DNA of 64,000 nt, from the NCBI GenBank assembly GCA_958299035.1, contig CATQJL010000001.1, forward strand, positions 104,913,661-104,977,660, read 5' to 3'. The stretch is from Cylicocyclus nassatus (taxonomy: Eukaryota > Nematoda > Chromadorea > Rhabditida > Strongylidae). Shown here piece after piece: positions 22,851 through 34,524 of this stretch (its first letter is position 1; each line of letters begins with the position of its first letter). Both the position numbers and the translations under genes were made by a program. The notes under the pieces were generated by a model that did not search any database, had not been told where the DNA came from, and saw nothing but the letters and a program-made list of their open reading frames with translations.

Positions 22851-24204
22851 CTTCATCAGAGAGCGTCGAAGATATGATTAGAAAGAAGATAAAATTTGTT
22901 TTTTAATGATATTTTTCGCATGCAAATACATTCATTTAGAGAGCAGTTATGAAATTTCTAAAATCAAAGCGACGAAACTTCTTGTTCATAATATTTGAAG
23001 GATCTAGCCACTCAAATAAATCAAAAATATCCCCACGACCCTTAATGTTCAATTTTCCCGCTGCTGCCACTGGTGGCGATCATTCGGATGTATTCTTCTA
23101 TGTTTGCTTTTCTGCTTCTATAAAGTGGTCATCGAACACGATTAAGTGAATTTTGACTATGAGTTAACAGCTATTGTTCCTGTTTTTCGTGTTCAAAGAC
23201 TTCTTTCCGCTTAAACTTGGTCCTTCGGTGGTTTCTAGAAGTTTTTGAAAACTCTTCCAGGCGATTCATCGCACGCACAGAATGGACGCCGTTGCGTCCA
23301 ACTAACAATAAGATAGTTTGTGCTTGAAAGAGCAGAAGGCAAGAGGAATAAACGAAGCGATTAGGAAGACGCCGTCATTTGCTTGACTCTGTTTCTGAGT
23401 AAAATCGCCTATTCTTTCTAAGATGGATAAGAAAGCCGTTCCGCTGCGAATATCCACAGCCTTAGCTCGGCTAAGTCTACCTCGGTGGCCGCTTCTCATC
23501 CCTATCAACCCCACTCTCATATCAAGCTCACTTCGCGTTTCGTGTTTTCTGTAAATTTGGTCAATAGGAGATCGTCACATGGATCTCCATTGTTTTCTCT
23601 GTATCATGTAACGTTGCTAGGAAATCTTGATGAGTGCAGCTTTTGAGAAGCCTTTACCATTTTTTATTGTTAAAAATCGTATAGATTGCCCCCCTGTATA
23701 GGTTTTTCTCAATGGTATTGTTGATAGTTCTTTCCAATAAAAATTTTAACTCTTAGTAATCAAAGTCACTGGCACCGCGGGCTTCGTGCAAAAGCTTTCA
23801 AGAGTGCCCAGATTTCTTTGAACTTTCTCGGTGGAAAGCACGAGCCTCTCATACTTGTATGCGCAAGATTTGAATAGAAATCAGGTAGATGCTTATAACT
23901 TTGTCCAGAAGACAGGAAAAAATAAAATTTTATATGACCTAGCTGACCATTAAACAATTATGTCTGACGGTTTATAGAGACTTTGCTGGTCATTCTTCAC
24001 GATTATATGGATCAAGGGAAGAGTGGCTCAAGAAGGAGGATTAAAGCCCAACATCGTCTGGGCAGAAAATTTCTTTGGTGACGAATTAGCGCAGAATATT
24101 GGAACTCAGATTTTCTCATATTTACAAAAAATCATTTGAAAAACCAAAATCAACAGAAAACGATTGCAATTGGATGTAATATGTACAAATGGTACGCACA
24201 TCTA
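22851..24204. other. Intergenic, nothing identified
   Basis: No convincing exon. The short CGATTCATCGCACGCA near 23264 recurs near 27980, a minor dispersed repeat. Confidence 0.35.
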
Positions 24205-24896
24205 CAATTGTTTGATTTTCAAAAATTTGTAGCTTAGCACTGTTGCAACGGATTTGATCTTGTAATTTTATTAGAAAGAATAAGTCTTTCGCCTTCGAAT
24301 ACCGTCTTGTGGCACTTCTGTTTTGCACTGATTGCTGAGATAAAATTGGAAAAGTAAGACCATAAGCTTATGTAAGCTTTGACCATTTTATGTTAGGTCA
24401 CCAAAAATCTGAAACGCTGTAAAAAAAATCTGAAATTGTCAATGCATATGTTTTTCGGCCTACTCTTTGCAACTGTGAAGAGATTGTGCTGTTTGAACGT
24501 CTCTGTGAAAAGTTATGATTTTCACGAAAACTGACAAATTAAATGATTTTGGTGTTCTCCCTAGTAGACTCGATATTCATAACCTCTCACAGAAACGTCC
24601 AAACAGCACATCACAGATGCAAAGGGTAGGCCAAAAAACATATATACTGACGATTTCAGATTTTTTTGCAGCGTTTCAGATTTTTGGTGACCTAACTTAA
24701 AATGGTCAAAGCTTATATGGTCTTAGTTTTTCATTGTTATCTCCGCACATAGTGTGAAACAGAAGCTCCACAAAACAGCATTTAAAAGCGAAAGACTTTT
24801 TCTTTCTGACAAAACTATAAGCAAGCAAATCCGTTGCAACAGTGCAAAGCTACATATTTTTGAAAATGAAACGGCAGAACTTTCGGACCCACCTAA
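24205..24896. mobile_element. Foldback MITE, family A copy 2
   Basis: The right end is clear (ACGGCAGAACTTTCGG then CCCACCTAA) and the left end is decayed. Arms share AACGGATTTG, GAAAGACTTTTTC-type and TCTGAAACGCTG blocks around a centre near 24550. It matches 256-943 in order and length. Confidence 0.7.
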
Positions 24897-25868
24897 TACA
24901 CACAAACATTTACACGACCACAGATTGTCAAATTTTAGTGATATCTCACTATTGACTTCGAGGCACAAATGTCGGAAAATGCATTTTGACTATACAAATT
25001 TGCAAACTGCAGACCTCAAGCACTATGTAGGTTCGCCATATAGACGCAGCTTGCACATATCTACCCATCTATCTTGGCTGATTAACAGCTAATGAAGTTC
25101 TTATGAAATTTTGTGTTTACAGGTAGGAAATTACTCATCTGTGCACTCACTAGCTTAAAAAACTTAGAAACTCTATAGAGCGATTTTTAGAAGGCTAGTT
25201 ACATAAGGACATCATAGTTACTTATTAATGCCAAAAAATCGAAGAATTTTTGAATTACAGTAATAATTATGGCTGCTTAACAGCTAGTCGAATTTTTATA
25301 AAAATGTGTATTTGTATGTCAAATATTACTATTATTACTATACAGTTCGCTAGCCATCCTAATATATAAGCAAATTATATTGATGAATATAGCATTTGAA
25401 ACAAGAGCATTCAGGCAGTGAAAAAAGGCGAGTAGGTAAGTAGTCATTCTAGGTTTATCTTTATGCTATGCTGCTGTCCTTGCTGAAAGTTCATCAATTA
25501 ATCTGAAAAGAGCCTTTTTTCCTTGTGCTTTCGTAGAGTGACGCTTGTCGCAAAAGAAAGCGATCTAATAAATTTATGTGCTTATCGAAAATTGAGTCTG
25601 TAGAACTTTTTATCATGTAAAATTCAAGCGAAGTTAATTGCAATTATTTTTTCAAAAGTCTAGTTAGTATTTCTCACAGCGCAATCTGCTTTCTGCAGTT
25701 TTTTTTTTCAAAAAATTATGTACGGGTCTTCAATACAGACCATTGAGAGCAATCGGTGTTCGCGCTGATTTTCCAGCTCATTATAGAATGTGTATAGAGC
25801 ACATGTGTGCATTGTTGCAAGCGCTGACCACTGGCCATGATGTTGGCGCACCTGCAGAGTGGAATTGC
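24897..25868. other. Intergenic upstream of the ShKT gene
   Basis: AT-rich. It holds the dispersed repeat fragment at about 25680-25745 shared with 963-1030. No gene was seen. Confidence 0.4.
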
Positions 25869-25874
25869 TATAAA
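25869..25874 (+). promoter_or_regulatory. TATA box of the ShKT gene
   Basis: TATAAA 37 bp upstream of the ATG at 25911, a spacing that fits a core promoter with a very short 5' leader. There is no strong trans-splice acceptor next to the ATG. Confidence 0.45.
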
Positions 25875-25910
25875 TTCCCTGAATAAGATGCCCGGAACCA
25901 CTCATTCGAC

Positions 25911-27639
25911 ATGCTTCTCTATATTTTTGCCTTCTACTCAACCCTTGCAATCTCACAAATAACAGCTCAATCCTGTGATCCTGATGGAGAGACGGGACGT
26001 GAGTTCTGGAGTCAATAATAAAATCAAAAGATTGCTTTATTTTTCTTAGCTTGTATCGACAACGCTTGCCAGCCCGGTCAAACTTGCATTATCGATACGC
26101 AAACATGCTGTGTTGACGATAATGTCATCCCAGCAGAACCTTCCGTAGTCAGTGAGGCTACCACTATTGGAACCGGATCCACTTTGGCACCAGGTGAGCA
26201 GCAAATCTCTACGAAGCTGAGAGAACTTATCAAGTGTATATGCAGGTATAACCATTGTGCCAACCGTCACACTGACCCCTTCAGTTACTGCTTCAAGTAA
26301 GTCCGCTGTAGATAACTCTAAAAACCTTTAGAATACGCACCATTCACAAAGAAGGGCTCCCAACTAGGCCATCGCCCAAGTCTCGCTGTAGAAGATGAAT
26401 TCCAAAGCGAGAAAACTACTCCAGAAGGTGGAAGCGGCCACGCTGGCTCCGCCCATCTACCTGGGTGGTCCGAAGATTACATGAAACTGACATTCAGAGT
26501 AGACAAAAGTGTTGCCAATTGGATAATCATATCGAGAGGTTAATCTATGACAATTTTGGGCACATCAAAGCCAAGTCTGGACTTGTTATCTTCAGACCAC
26601 TCACATTGATGGGCGGAGCCGGCGTGGCCGCTTCTATCTGTTTATTTGGAGCTGTTTTCTCGCTCTAGAATTCATTTTTTTCACAGCGAGACTTGACTAA
26701 TTGCTTATAGGGGCCTCCTTATTATATTACATAAAACTCATCAACCTCATTTTGGTGCCTATGGATTACATTTAGCATGCGTTGACAAAATCAACCCACG
26801 AACTGGAAGATCCGATTGCCCAGCAAGAGCTAGTCTTTGCAATGATGCCAACTACATTGCTGTAATGACCGAGCAATGCCCAAAAACTTGCGGAAAATGC
26901 TCTGGCACCGGTGGCACCACCAGTGAGTTTCACTGCTGTAAGGATTGCCCCACTCGAGAAATGGAAGATGTTTAGCTTGTATTGATCGCGTAAATCCGGC
27001 TACTGGAGTATCCGACTGCCCAGCATTGGCCCATCTATGTAACAATGCAGCATATACGGCTCTAATGACCGAACAATGTCCACTCACTTGTAATAGATGT
27101 TCCAGCGTTGGCGTAACCAGTGCAAGTTAGTTTGGACCTTGTAGTTACTATGGGCTTGGCTTAAAATTACTCTCTTATGCAGCCACGGTATCCGGGACTT
27201 GCGCTGACAAATTGAATCCCAAAACAGGTGTGTCCGACTGCCCGATGAGAGTTTCGCTCTGTCAGGATTCCAACTACATAGCGCTGATGAGGGTAAGACA
27301 ATGATTTTCTTAGCCATCCAAAACTCGAGACTATCCCAAATTTTCTAGGTGGAATGCCCAAAAACATGCGGATTCTGTACCGGTAGTACCGTAACCGGTG
27401 TAACCGGTGCAAGTACCGTAAGCGGTGCTACAGTCCCTACTCGCGCTCCTGGAAGTAAGTATCAAATATTAGCGTTTTGCTGTTCGCTTGATCATCCATT
27501 TATTTACTCAGCCTGTGTCGACGCTATCAATCCACTCACCGGGACGTCAGATTGCCCATCGAGAGTTGCTCTTTGTAATGATGCGGCCTACCGAAATCTT
27601 ATGGTGGCTCAATGCCCACGAACTTGTGGTGTCTGCTAG
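25911..27639 (+). CDS. Secreted protein with four ShKT domains
   Basis: Eight exons: 25911-25998, 26050-26193, 26246-26296, 26776-26922, 26976-27125, 27183-27292, 27349-27454, 27512-27639; 307 aa. All introns are GT-AG and nearly all are phase 1, as in module-shuffled genes. MLLYIFAFYSTLAISQITAQ is a signal peptide. Residues about 22-55 form a double-Cys module (PCIDNACQPGQTC ... TCC) shared with the 28976-29642 gene. A Thr/Ser-rich linker follows, then four ShKT modules of the form C-[VIA]-D-x2-N-P-x-T-G-x-S-D-C-P ... C ... C-P-x-T-C-x2-C, one split by an intron. ShKT modules, named for a potassium-channel-blocking peptide, are abundant in secreted and cuticular nematode proteins and fused to enzymes. 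No catalytic domain is present here, and channel activity cannot be inferred from sequence alone. The third intron carries an inverted-repeat element. Expression is likely driven by the TATA box at 25869. Confidence 0.88.
26379..26694. mobile_element. MITE in the third intron of the ShKT gene
   Basis: The ends AAGTCTCGCTGT and ACAGCGAGACTT are inverted. The arms of about 110 bp share GAATTC...AGCGAGAAAAC, GAAGCGGCCACGC-GGCTCC and GTGGTC-GAAGAT. It is 316 bp long and has no ORF. The target duplication is not clear. Confidence 0.75.
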
Positions 27640-27682
27640 GTGTTACCATGATGTTTGCTTGTAAAATGTGGTTAGTGCTTTA

Positions 27683-27688
27683 AATAAA
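27683..27688 (+). promoter_or_regulatory. Polyadenylation signal AATAAA
   Basis: AATAAA 44 bp after the stop codon of the ShKT gene. Confidence 0.6.
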
Positions 27689-28975
27689 TTATTTCCTCAA
27701 AAATACGAATATGAAACACAAGATGAGACTATTCGCTATGTGCGTGGAGGTAAAGGGCTGAAGCAACTTGTGCAGTTGTTGCTTTTAAATGTTTCTTCTC
27801 TCCAATATTACCAGATTTGATGATTGCAAAAAAAAAACGCTCTTTGGTAACAAAATTCCTCTCCAAGCTCTGCCGACGATTTTCTGCTGCAAAATCGTTA
27901 CCGTCGATTTTAACTTTTCAAATACTAGAGAAACTTTTACGGCAAAGAGCACAATTTAGCCGCTCAAGTGTGTGTATAAGCGATTCATCGCACGCAGAGA
28001 AAGGGCGTTACTGCAGACTTCGCAGCGTTTCTCTGACCATGCACTCTTTTAACTCTTTGGCCGTCTGTTGCCTCTTCTATGCACAAACTCTCTTGACCAC
28101 ATGCAATGACATCCAGTCCCTGCGTGCAAAGACTCGCCTATAGGTTCAAATATAATCTGCGAGGAAGAGCAACATAAAAAATTACCCAATTTACTACTTA
28201 TTTTATTCTGTGAGAAACAGATAGAGGAAACTAATCTCCAACTCACAGGCCAAACAAGATTTTAATCATTCATCGTAAGGCACTTGGGAAGTAGTAGGAG
28301 ATATTTATGCAAGTTGTACTGAGATGTAAACGCATTTTTTGGGGGTATATGTGCAATATCAGAACAGACTGATGTCTTTGCCATCCTCGGATGAAACTTC
28401 TGTCGAATCTTCTTGTCCCAGTTTATCTTGAGTCATTTGTTCGTAAAATGATGTCAGCGAGGGATGGTCTCTGATTTTATCCTCCAGATCTAAAACTTGC
28501 GTTTTAGACTATTCCCAAATTTACATGATGAAAAAGGACCTTCTGACAATGAGCTTATCCTACTTGGCATATACATTCTAGTGCTCGCGCACAAACCACA
28601 TGTTTTAGGGCATTGGATCTGAATAGTTATACTTCAAAAACGAGAACTTGCTGTTGTAAAGATCTTACCCTCATGAGTGGAGCGTAAACAGAACTGGCAC
28701 AAAGACTTTTTCGTTTCTTACAGTCTGATTCATTCGTGCTGGGATTCACCAAATCCACGCATTTATCTGCTGGGACTAAAAGCACAAGGACATCGCTTAT
28801 TGCTCAAATTAAGTTCTAGACTTACTTGGACATCTATGACATGTGACTGGGCATTGTTCAGTCATGAATTCGTAGTATTTGTCTACATTACACAGCAAAG
28901 CAACTTGAGCGCACTCTGATTTTTTAGTTTTCGGGTTGACTTGGTCTTGGCAGCCATCTGAAACTGTCAAAATGC
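27689..28975. other. Intergenic between two convergent secreted-protein genes
   Basis: No supported exon. A 108-codon frame at 27817-28143 is basic and lacks motifs or splice context; it is probably chance. Confidence 0.4.
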
Positions 28976-29642
28976 TCAAGATCTACATTCGGAGGCAGAG
29001 AACAAACCAGGGCTGGCCGTTGGCTGTATGGGAACGGCGGTAGGTACTATTGGATCTAGAATGAATATATGTATAAAGAGACCTTTTCTTTTATGGCCAA
29101 ATTCCCTAAAGGGAAGACGCCGTTGAGTGGGAAAATACTTACGGACTGTGACATTCGATGGACAGCATTGCTGTATGCTATCAAGACACTCGTACCCGGG
29201 GGGACAGCTATTTCCGATACAAGCTGAAAAAAGACATCTGGCTAGATGGAATGATGCCAATTGCCTGTACGCTTGTATTTAGTTCGTTTGCAAGGCCAAA
29301 ATTTTTTTGAATCTTTGCAGAAATGTTATCACTCCGGGTGGGATATGTTTTCGCTTGACGCAGATAACCGTCTCCCTTTACGGTATCGCAGTTCCGTTGC
29401 GTATTCCCGACAAAACTTTTATGTGGAACAATTTTTTATGAGAAGATTTGGAACTTTAAATTTATTGATAAAAAATGAAACTTACGCCCTGCAGGGATAG
29501 TACCATCAGGGCATGTCACATTAGCGTCAGGTAGCCCTGGAGGTTCAGGTAACTCTGGTCCTGGACCTTCAGGTCCAGGTCCCTCCGGTTGCGCAAAGGA
29601 AGACGTTAGTATGACTAGGAATACTACTGCAGTGGAGAACAT
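28976..29642 (-). CDS. Small secreted double-Cys-module protein, paralogous to the ShKT protein N-terminus
   Basis: Three minus-strand exons, 29486-29642, 29143-29223 and 28976-29046, with GT-AG phase-1 introns; 102 aa. MFSTAVVFLVILTSSFAQP is a signal peptide. A Gly/Pro/Glu-rich repeat (EGPGPEGPGPELPEPPG) follows, then TCPDGTIPAG and a module PCIGNSCPPGYECLDSIQQC-C. This has the same Cys spacing and intron position as PCIDNACQPGQTC...TCC in the 25911-27639 gene. The tail (LPTAVPIQPTASPG...) is Pro/Ala-rich and ends ECRS. It looks like the ShKT gene without ShKT domains, so the two probably derive from a tandem inverted duplication. Function unknown; extracellular. Confidence 0.8.
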
Positions 29643-29670
29643 TGTTGCTGAATGGACCGGAAACGAGAGG

Positions 29671-29677
29671 TTTTATA
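29671..29677 (-). promoter_or_regulatory. TATA box for the 28976-29642 gene
   Basis: TATAAAA on the minus strand 29 bp upstream of the ATG; CATTCAG directly before CAACATG could alternatively be a trans-splice acceptor. Confidence 0.45.
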
Positions 29678-31892
29678 GGAAAATGCCGGAGCAGATGGAC
29701 AAACAAGGTAATGCTCGTATTGGACCGTTACAGCATTGTTCTATTGTTTTCGTACAAAATCTGTATACAGCTTCAGAACGTATATAGTAATGCGCGGATA
29801 GAATGAGGATTTACGGCCATCAAATCTGATCGAAATGATTCCGCAAGAAAAAGGCAAAGTAATCAATTCAAAAATTATATAGAACGAATTTTTTAGACTT
29901 GATTTTCTTGGAAGAAGCAATTTTTGGCATAACGTGTGAGAAACCAATGTTCGGCTCAAGTGAAACATAGTTTGCCGCTGAAAAACATGCCAAGGGTTCT
30001 TAAAATCTATAATAAGTTGAGCCTAATTTCTCGACAAAGTTCTTTTAGAAGCGACATTTGAACAAGGATGTCGAACTTGGATTTGGATCCTCAAAAATGC
30101 GAAAAGACATAAGACATAAAGTGCCGAAAACATTACTCGAAGATGGACAACTCTTACCAAATAACATTTGACTGACATTTGCGTGAATAGAATGGTTTCC
30201 TTCAATAGATTCGTTGTTATTTTAGGTTTTCTCAGAACCCGTCCTTTCAGTGTAAAAACCCTCCTTTTAACTCAGAAAAAGTGAGTTGATAATGCAACTG
30301 AACAAGCCCAGAATCACGTAGTTTGCCTCTTATATGTACGAATAACTTGCATCACTTAAGAGTCTCCTTGAGCAAAGATCCCGAGCGAACAAACAAGAAT
30401 GCCTTTCCTAATGGCAATAAAAATAAAAATCAAAGGCTATAGGACTTTTTACAGATTTAACCATCATATCTGATTCAACAGCGTGTTTTCTTCAATTTTT
30501 TGAAACCATTTTTCTTGCAGAAAATGCTTCGTTTCGTTTAAGACTGCTTTTAATGAGATTTTCCATTTTCCATGTACTGTCACACAGCTGAATCTTTATG
30601 GAAACTCATGCTAACTGTTGTAATCTCACTTTTGTTTCATCTCCCCACTTGCTCGTCAAAATCTCTTATAGCAGTCATCATCAATTTTCTAATGGTGCCC
30701 GATAACAAAGATGGCAGGGCCATGTAGCTAAAGCGTTGCCACTGGCTGGTTTCAAACGGCTAGGGACAGAAGTCACACCGCGCGCGACGGCCGCTCGCCG
30801 CCCTAAAATTTTGTGCCTAACTAGAATTCATCAGTGCTAAAGTGGCACGGCCCCACAGTAGGGGGGGGGGTGCCAGATATATGACCCGATGCTATAAGTA
30901 ACATTGCGACAGCAGTACTGACTGGGCCAAATTCTGTACTGCTTGACGTCGCGTTGCGGCGTCGCTCGTGAGAGTGACTCCTGACCCGTATCCGTTTCAA
31001 ACAACGGCCGTTCCAAGCCAGTTGACTAGCGACAATTTTGTCAATTTGGCAAATCCTGTACGAACGGCGAAGAAGTTCCTTCGTTAAATTAGTGCTTGTT
31101 TACAAAGCGATCAACTAGATTGAGGGACAAAGCTTATCTGAGGCGCCGTAAGTCAACTTATGCCTGCCTCAAGCGACTTGGAGTGACGGTGGTTTACTAT
31201 GGACAACATTCTTTTCTTTTGCTTGTAACAGAGAATGTTCAGTGGTATTCTACGTTTTTAGCCTGAATTGTGGAGATCACCTTCAACTATTGCCTTTTTT
31301 GTTTCAAAAATGTAACTTGGAGAGTTGAGGAGAAAAGTGCTCAGAGGAGGCATTTTAGGTCTGTTAGTGTTCGAAAGAATCACAAGCATTCAGCATTACC
31401 TTTTTGATTCAACGGCGAATCACCAGGCACGATACAAAGTCAACATGCGAAAATTTACTGAGTTCTGGAAAAACGTATGCCCTTTCTGACAAGCTCGAGG
31501 AATAGAAATTAAAAATATAGCGAGTTGATCTTTCAAGATTGTCGGAAATCTATACTCGAGTCTTTTTTGATTTACTTTATGTGACGCGATAAAGACATAA
31601 GAGAGATTAAGCACTATTGCCCGTGGGTGTTGTTATTGCAGCAAAATAGAGAATGTAACATTTACATGCACTCAAGTGTCTTCAACTGCACTTGTTGTAT
31701 AGAGCTTCTTTCCGTCATCTTTTGTTGGCACTTGGGATAGAGATGTAACGATGGTATAGTGAAGCATGTCGATATCCTTTCAATGCCTTATTGGACACAG
31801 TGTCAATTAATATTCTCCATGGAAAGCCTCACTTTGACCTTGTGATCGCTAAATCAGTGGATATTGTAGTAGAAGTTTCTCTACCGTAAAGT
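29678..31892. other. Intergenic, nothing identified
   Basis: 2.2 kb without a supported gene. A GC-rich island (30770-31010) with CGCGCGCGACGG and a poly-G run has no readable ORF. Confidence 0.4.
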
Positions 31893-32460
31893 ACCCTATT
31901 TTCCGGAGTATAAGCCGCACCTTGTATAAGCCGCACCCGCCGCAGCGAACAATGGCGCGAAAGCGCCTCTGAAAAGAGCTATATAGCAAATTGAAAACTC
32001 GGTGCGTTCTAGTACGGATAGTCATGCCTTCACTTTTTTTCTTGTTTCATATGACTTTGCGGGTGTTTAGGTTGTGTTTTCTTTCCTAAATGATACGGTT
32101 GACTGTGCTTTCCTTTTTTCAATGATGTTACCGGTGCTAAAGCTGTGCTTTCTTTTATTTCGATTTTGATTTGGTTTGAAGCTTATCACCTCTCGATTCC
32201 ATGTTACTACTGGTATTCAAACGTTCCTTTATTGTTCAGCGGATTCTTGGAGAATAAAGGAGAAGGTAGAGAATTTTGTTACAAACAAACACACTTGCGA
32301 AGAACCCAAATAAAGAACGAAAGCAGAAAGTCCGTATTAGATTACTAGGCGAAATGGATAGTACTTGCTGCTTATGCGGCTTTGCGCATCGCGAACGACA
32401 TCGCATTTCGGCCCGCGCGCGGTGAAAAGAAATGCGGCTTATACTCCGGAAAATAGGGTA
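31893..32460. mobile_element. MITE with CCCTATTTTCCGGAGTATAAG termini
   Basis: ACCCTATTTTCCGGAGTATA followed by AGCCGCA at the left is inverted at the right end (TGCGGCTTATACTCCGGAAA ATAGGGTA), with TA beyond each end. About 570 bp, no transposase. TIRs of the TTTTCCGGA-TATAAG-CGCA type are widespread in animal DNA transposons. Confidence 0.8.
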
Positions 32461-32645
32461 ATACTTCACATTCGCACTCCTAGGCCGTCCGCGCAGGGCG
32501 CAGAGAGTGCGCAAGGTGTGTATTGCGCGTCACTCCTCTTCCCTCGTGCACTCTCGCCCCCTGTTTTCTCTGCGCTTCTTCCAGTCATGAACTATCTTCA
32601 TTGGACGCCAGCGTTGCCCTCCGTGCGCAGCGCGGACAGCTAATA

Positions 32646-33560
32646 TTAGGTTGATGCAAAAGCAATACGCGTCTTTCTAGCCCTTGTTTCACGACAACTT
32701 TTCTCCGTTAATTTTTTTCTTTGAAAATAACTTAGTACACATCAAGAAGCTCCTATCATCCTCTATCCAGTGGTGGTTGAAACGGGCTTCTAGATTTACT
32801 AGTTAAAAAATAATAAAGCTTCACAGAACCGCACTCGAAAACAGAATCTCATTGCATTTACTTTTCTGGCCAGGAATCGAGCCCGAATAAAGGCAAATTT
32901 TTAAAGCTCCAGCTATTGTAGTCAATGGAAATTGGTGTCTACATTATGCACGTTTTATCATTTTCTCAAAAACTACCTAGACTGAGATTTCGTCGCCTCA
33001 ACATAGGCAGTCGTTTTGATCATTCTGTGACCCATAAATTTCTTTTTAACAGGACAATTGTCAAAGCTTTGCTCATTTCTGTAAGCGTAAGGGTGGACCT
33101 CCTACTGACAGTTTTTACTGGAATGTGTAGTTGTTCGTTACGCAGAAAGTCAAAAAAACTCCATATTTAGGGATTTTTAGGCTTGCGAAAAAATGTCCAG
33201 AAAACTGGACAATTTTGGATTTTTATTTTTGCCTATTCGCAGATCCTCTTTGTAAACCCTTTTCAAGTTGTTTTGTACAACTGCTCCCGGATTACAAATT
33301 AGGCTACTATTATCTATATTAACAAATTTTGAAAAAAGTTATGATTAGTTAAAGACCGAAGTTTCAGAAAAAAACTTTCTCTGCTTATCCATTCATATTT
33401 TACTTCCCGTTGGCGATATGAATATAGGAGGATGTGCGCTGTATTGCGAAAGGTTTGATGTCTCTAATGTTTCTTATCGCATTAAAAATGTAGTTTTAGA
33501 AAGTTATAACACGTCAAAGTGAAAACTCACAAAACGCGTATTACTTTTGCACCAACCTAA
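32646..33560. mobile_element. Mariner-type non-autonomous element 1
   Basis: TTAGGTTGATGCAAAAGCAA at the left and ACTTTTGCACCAACCTAA at the right are inverted mariner-like termini. The 915-bp interior has inverted blocks but no DD(D/E) transposase frame. It shares terminal type with 38760-39162 and 41190-42104. Confidence 0.8.
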
Positions 33561-34076
33561 TGCATGCTATGTTCTGATTCCAACTATACTCGTTCGTGTC
33601 AAGCTCGCATTAGCTTGGTGTCAGTCGGCTAATCACCTCTCATTTGGGTATCATTGTCTGATGATAACTTGAAAGGCCGTCTGTCTCTTTGTGCATATGT
33701 GTGCACCTTCTGCACTTAAAAAAAAATTGCGCGTCCAAAGGATTACAGAATTTATAGCTCTCGAATTTGAGCCCTATTGAACATGCAGTCATGTGTCTGT
33801 TTGATATGTAAATCTGAGCCGTCGACGTCAGCTCACAAAGCAAGCAGAACGGAAATAGTGAAACATAAGAAACAAAAATCTATCAGATCACCCCAAAAGT
33901 TGAGAATTTGCTCAATGATAAAGCTCACATTAGTTTCCTTCCTTTCTCTATAAAACCTTTGAGATGTATCTGAACGTTTTCCAGTTCTAGTCACCGAGCT
34001 TTTATGCCGGAACTTATGGAATGGGTTTTTTGTATTTAATTCGTCATATGGACACATCAAACATTGTGTTATTGCG
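33561..34076. other. Intergenic, nothing identified
   Basis: No exon, repeat or RNA gene supported. Confidence 0.4.
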
Positions 34077-34524
34077 GATAGGGGAAAGAAAGCTGCCAGC
34101 TTCGGTCGCCTGCGCGGGCTGCTGGTCCTGGAACGACATGCAACAACGTTGCGAAAGGACCAGTTAGCCGCGAAAGGCGGCTTAAAGGCAGCGTCCAGGC
34201 AGATTCTCGACTTCTATATTTCTATGTTATCCAGGCCTTTCCATGGCGCTGGTTCCGAGTATGGTCAAAAAGCGTGAATTTCAGAAAACCACCTTTTGGG
34301 GCTATTTTGGGAAAACCCGGACGATTGCTCCTGATGTTATCCTTGTCGAAAGCAAGTATTAACAGGTAAACGCTGCAAGTTCGACTGTGTTGATCATGTG
34401 AAAACACGTCAAGGCTGAGGAGATTTAGTTCATAAAGGGTTGGCCGTCGAGGGAAGTGGGCGTGGTCGTCGAGCTCGGATCTGCCTGGACGCTGCCTTTA
34501 AACTGGCGGCTTTCGTTCCCCTAC
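34077..34524. mobile_element. Foldback MITE, about 450 bp
   Basis: AGGGGAAAGAAAGC-GCCAG with TTAAAGGCAGCGTCCAGGCA (left) is inverted as TGCCTGGACGCTGCCTTTAA and GGCTTTCGTTCCCCT (right). The left arm contains an extra inserted GC-rich hairpin. No ORF. Confidence 0.65.

Noticed and set aside
32646..33560. Autonomous mariner element
   Set aside because: The termini are mariner-like, but no frame has DD(D/E) transposase motifs; the same holds for 38760 and 41190.
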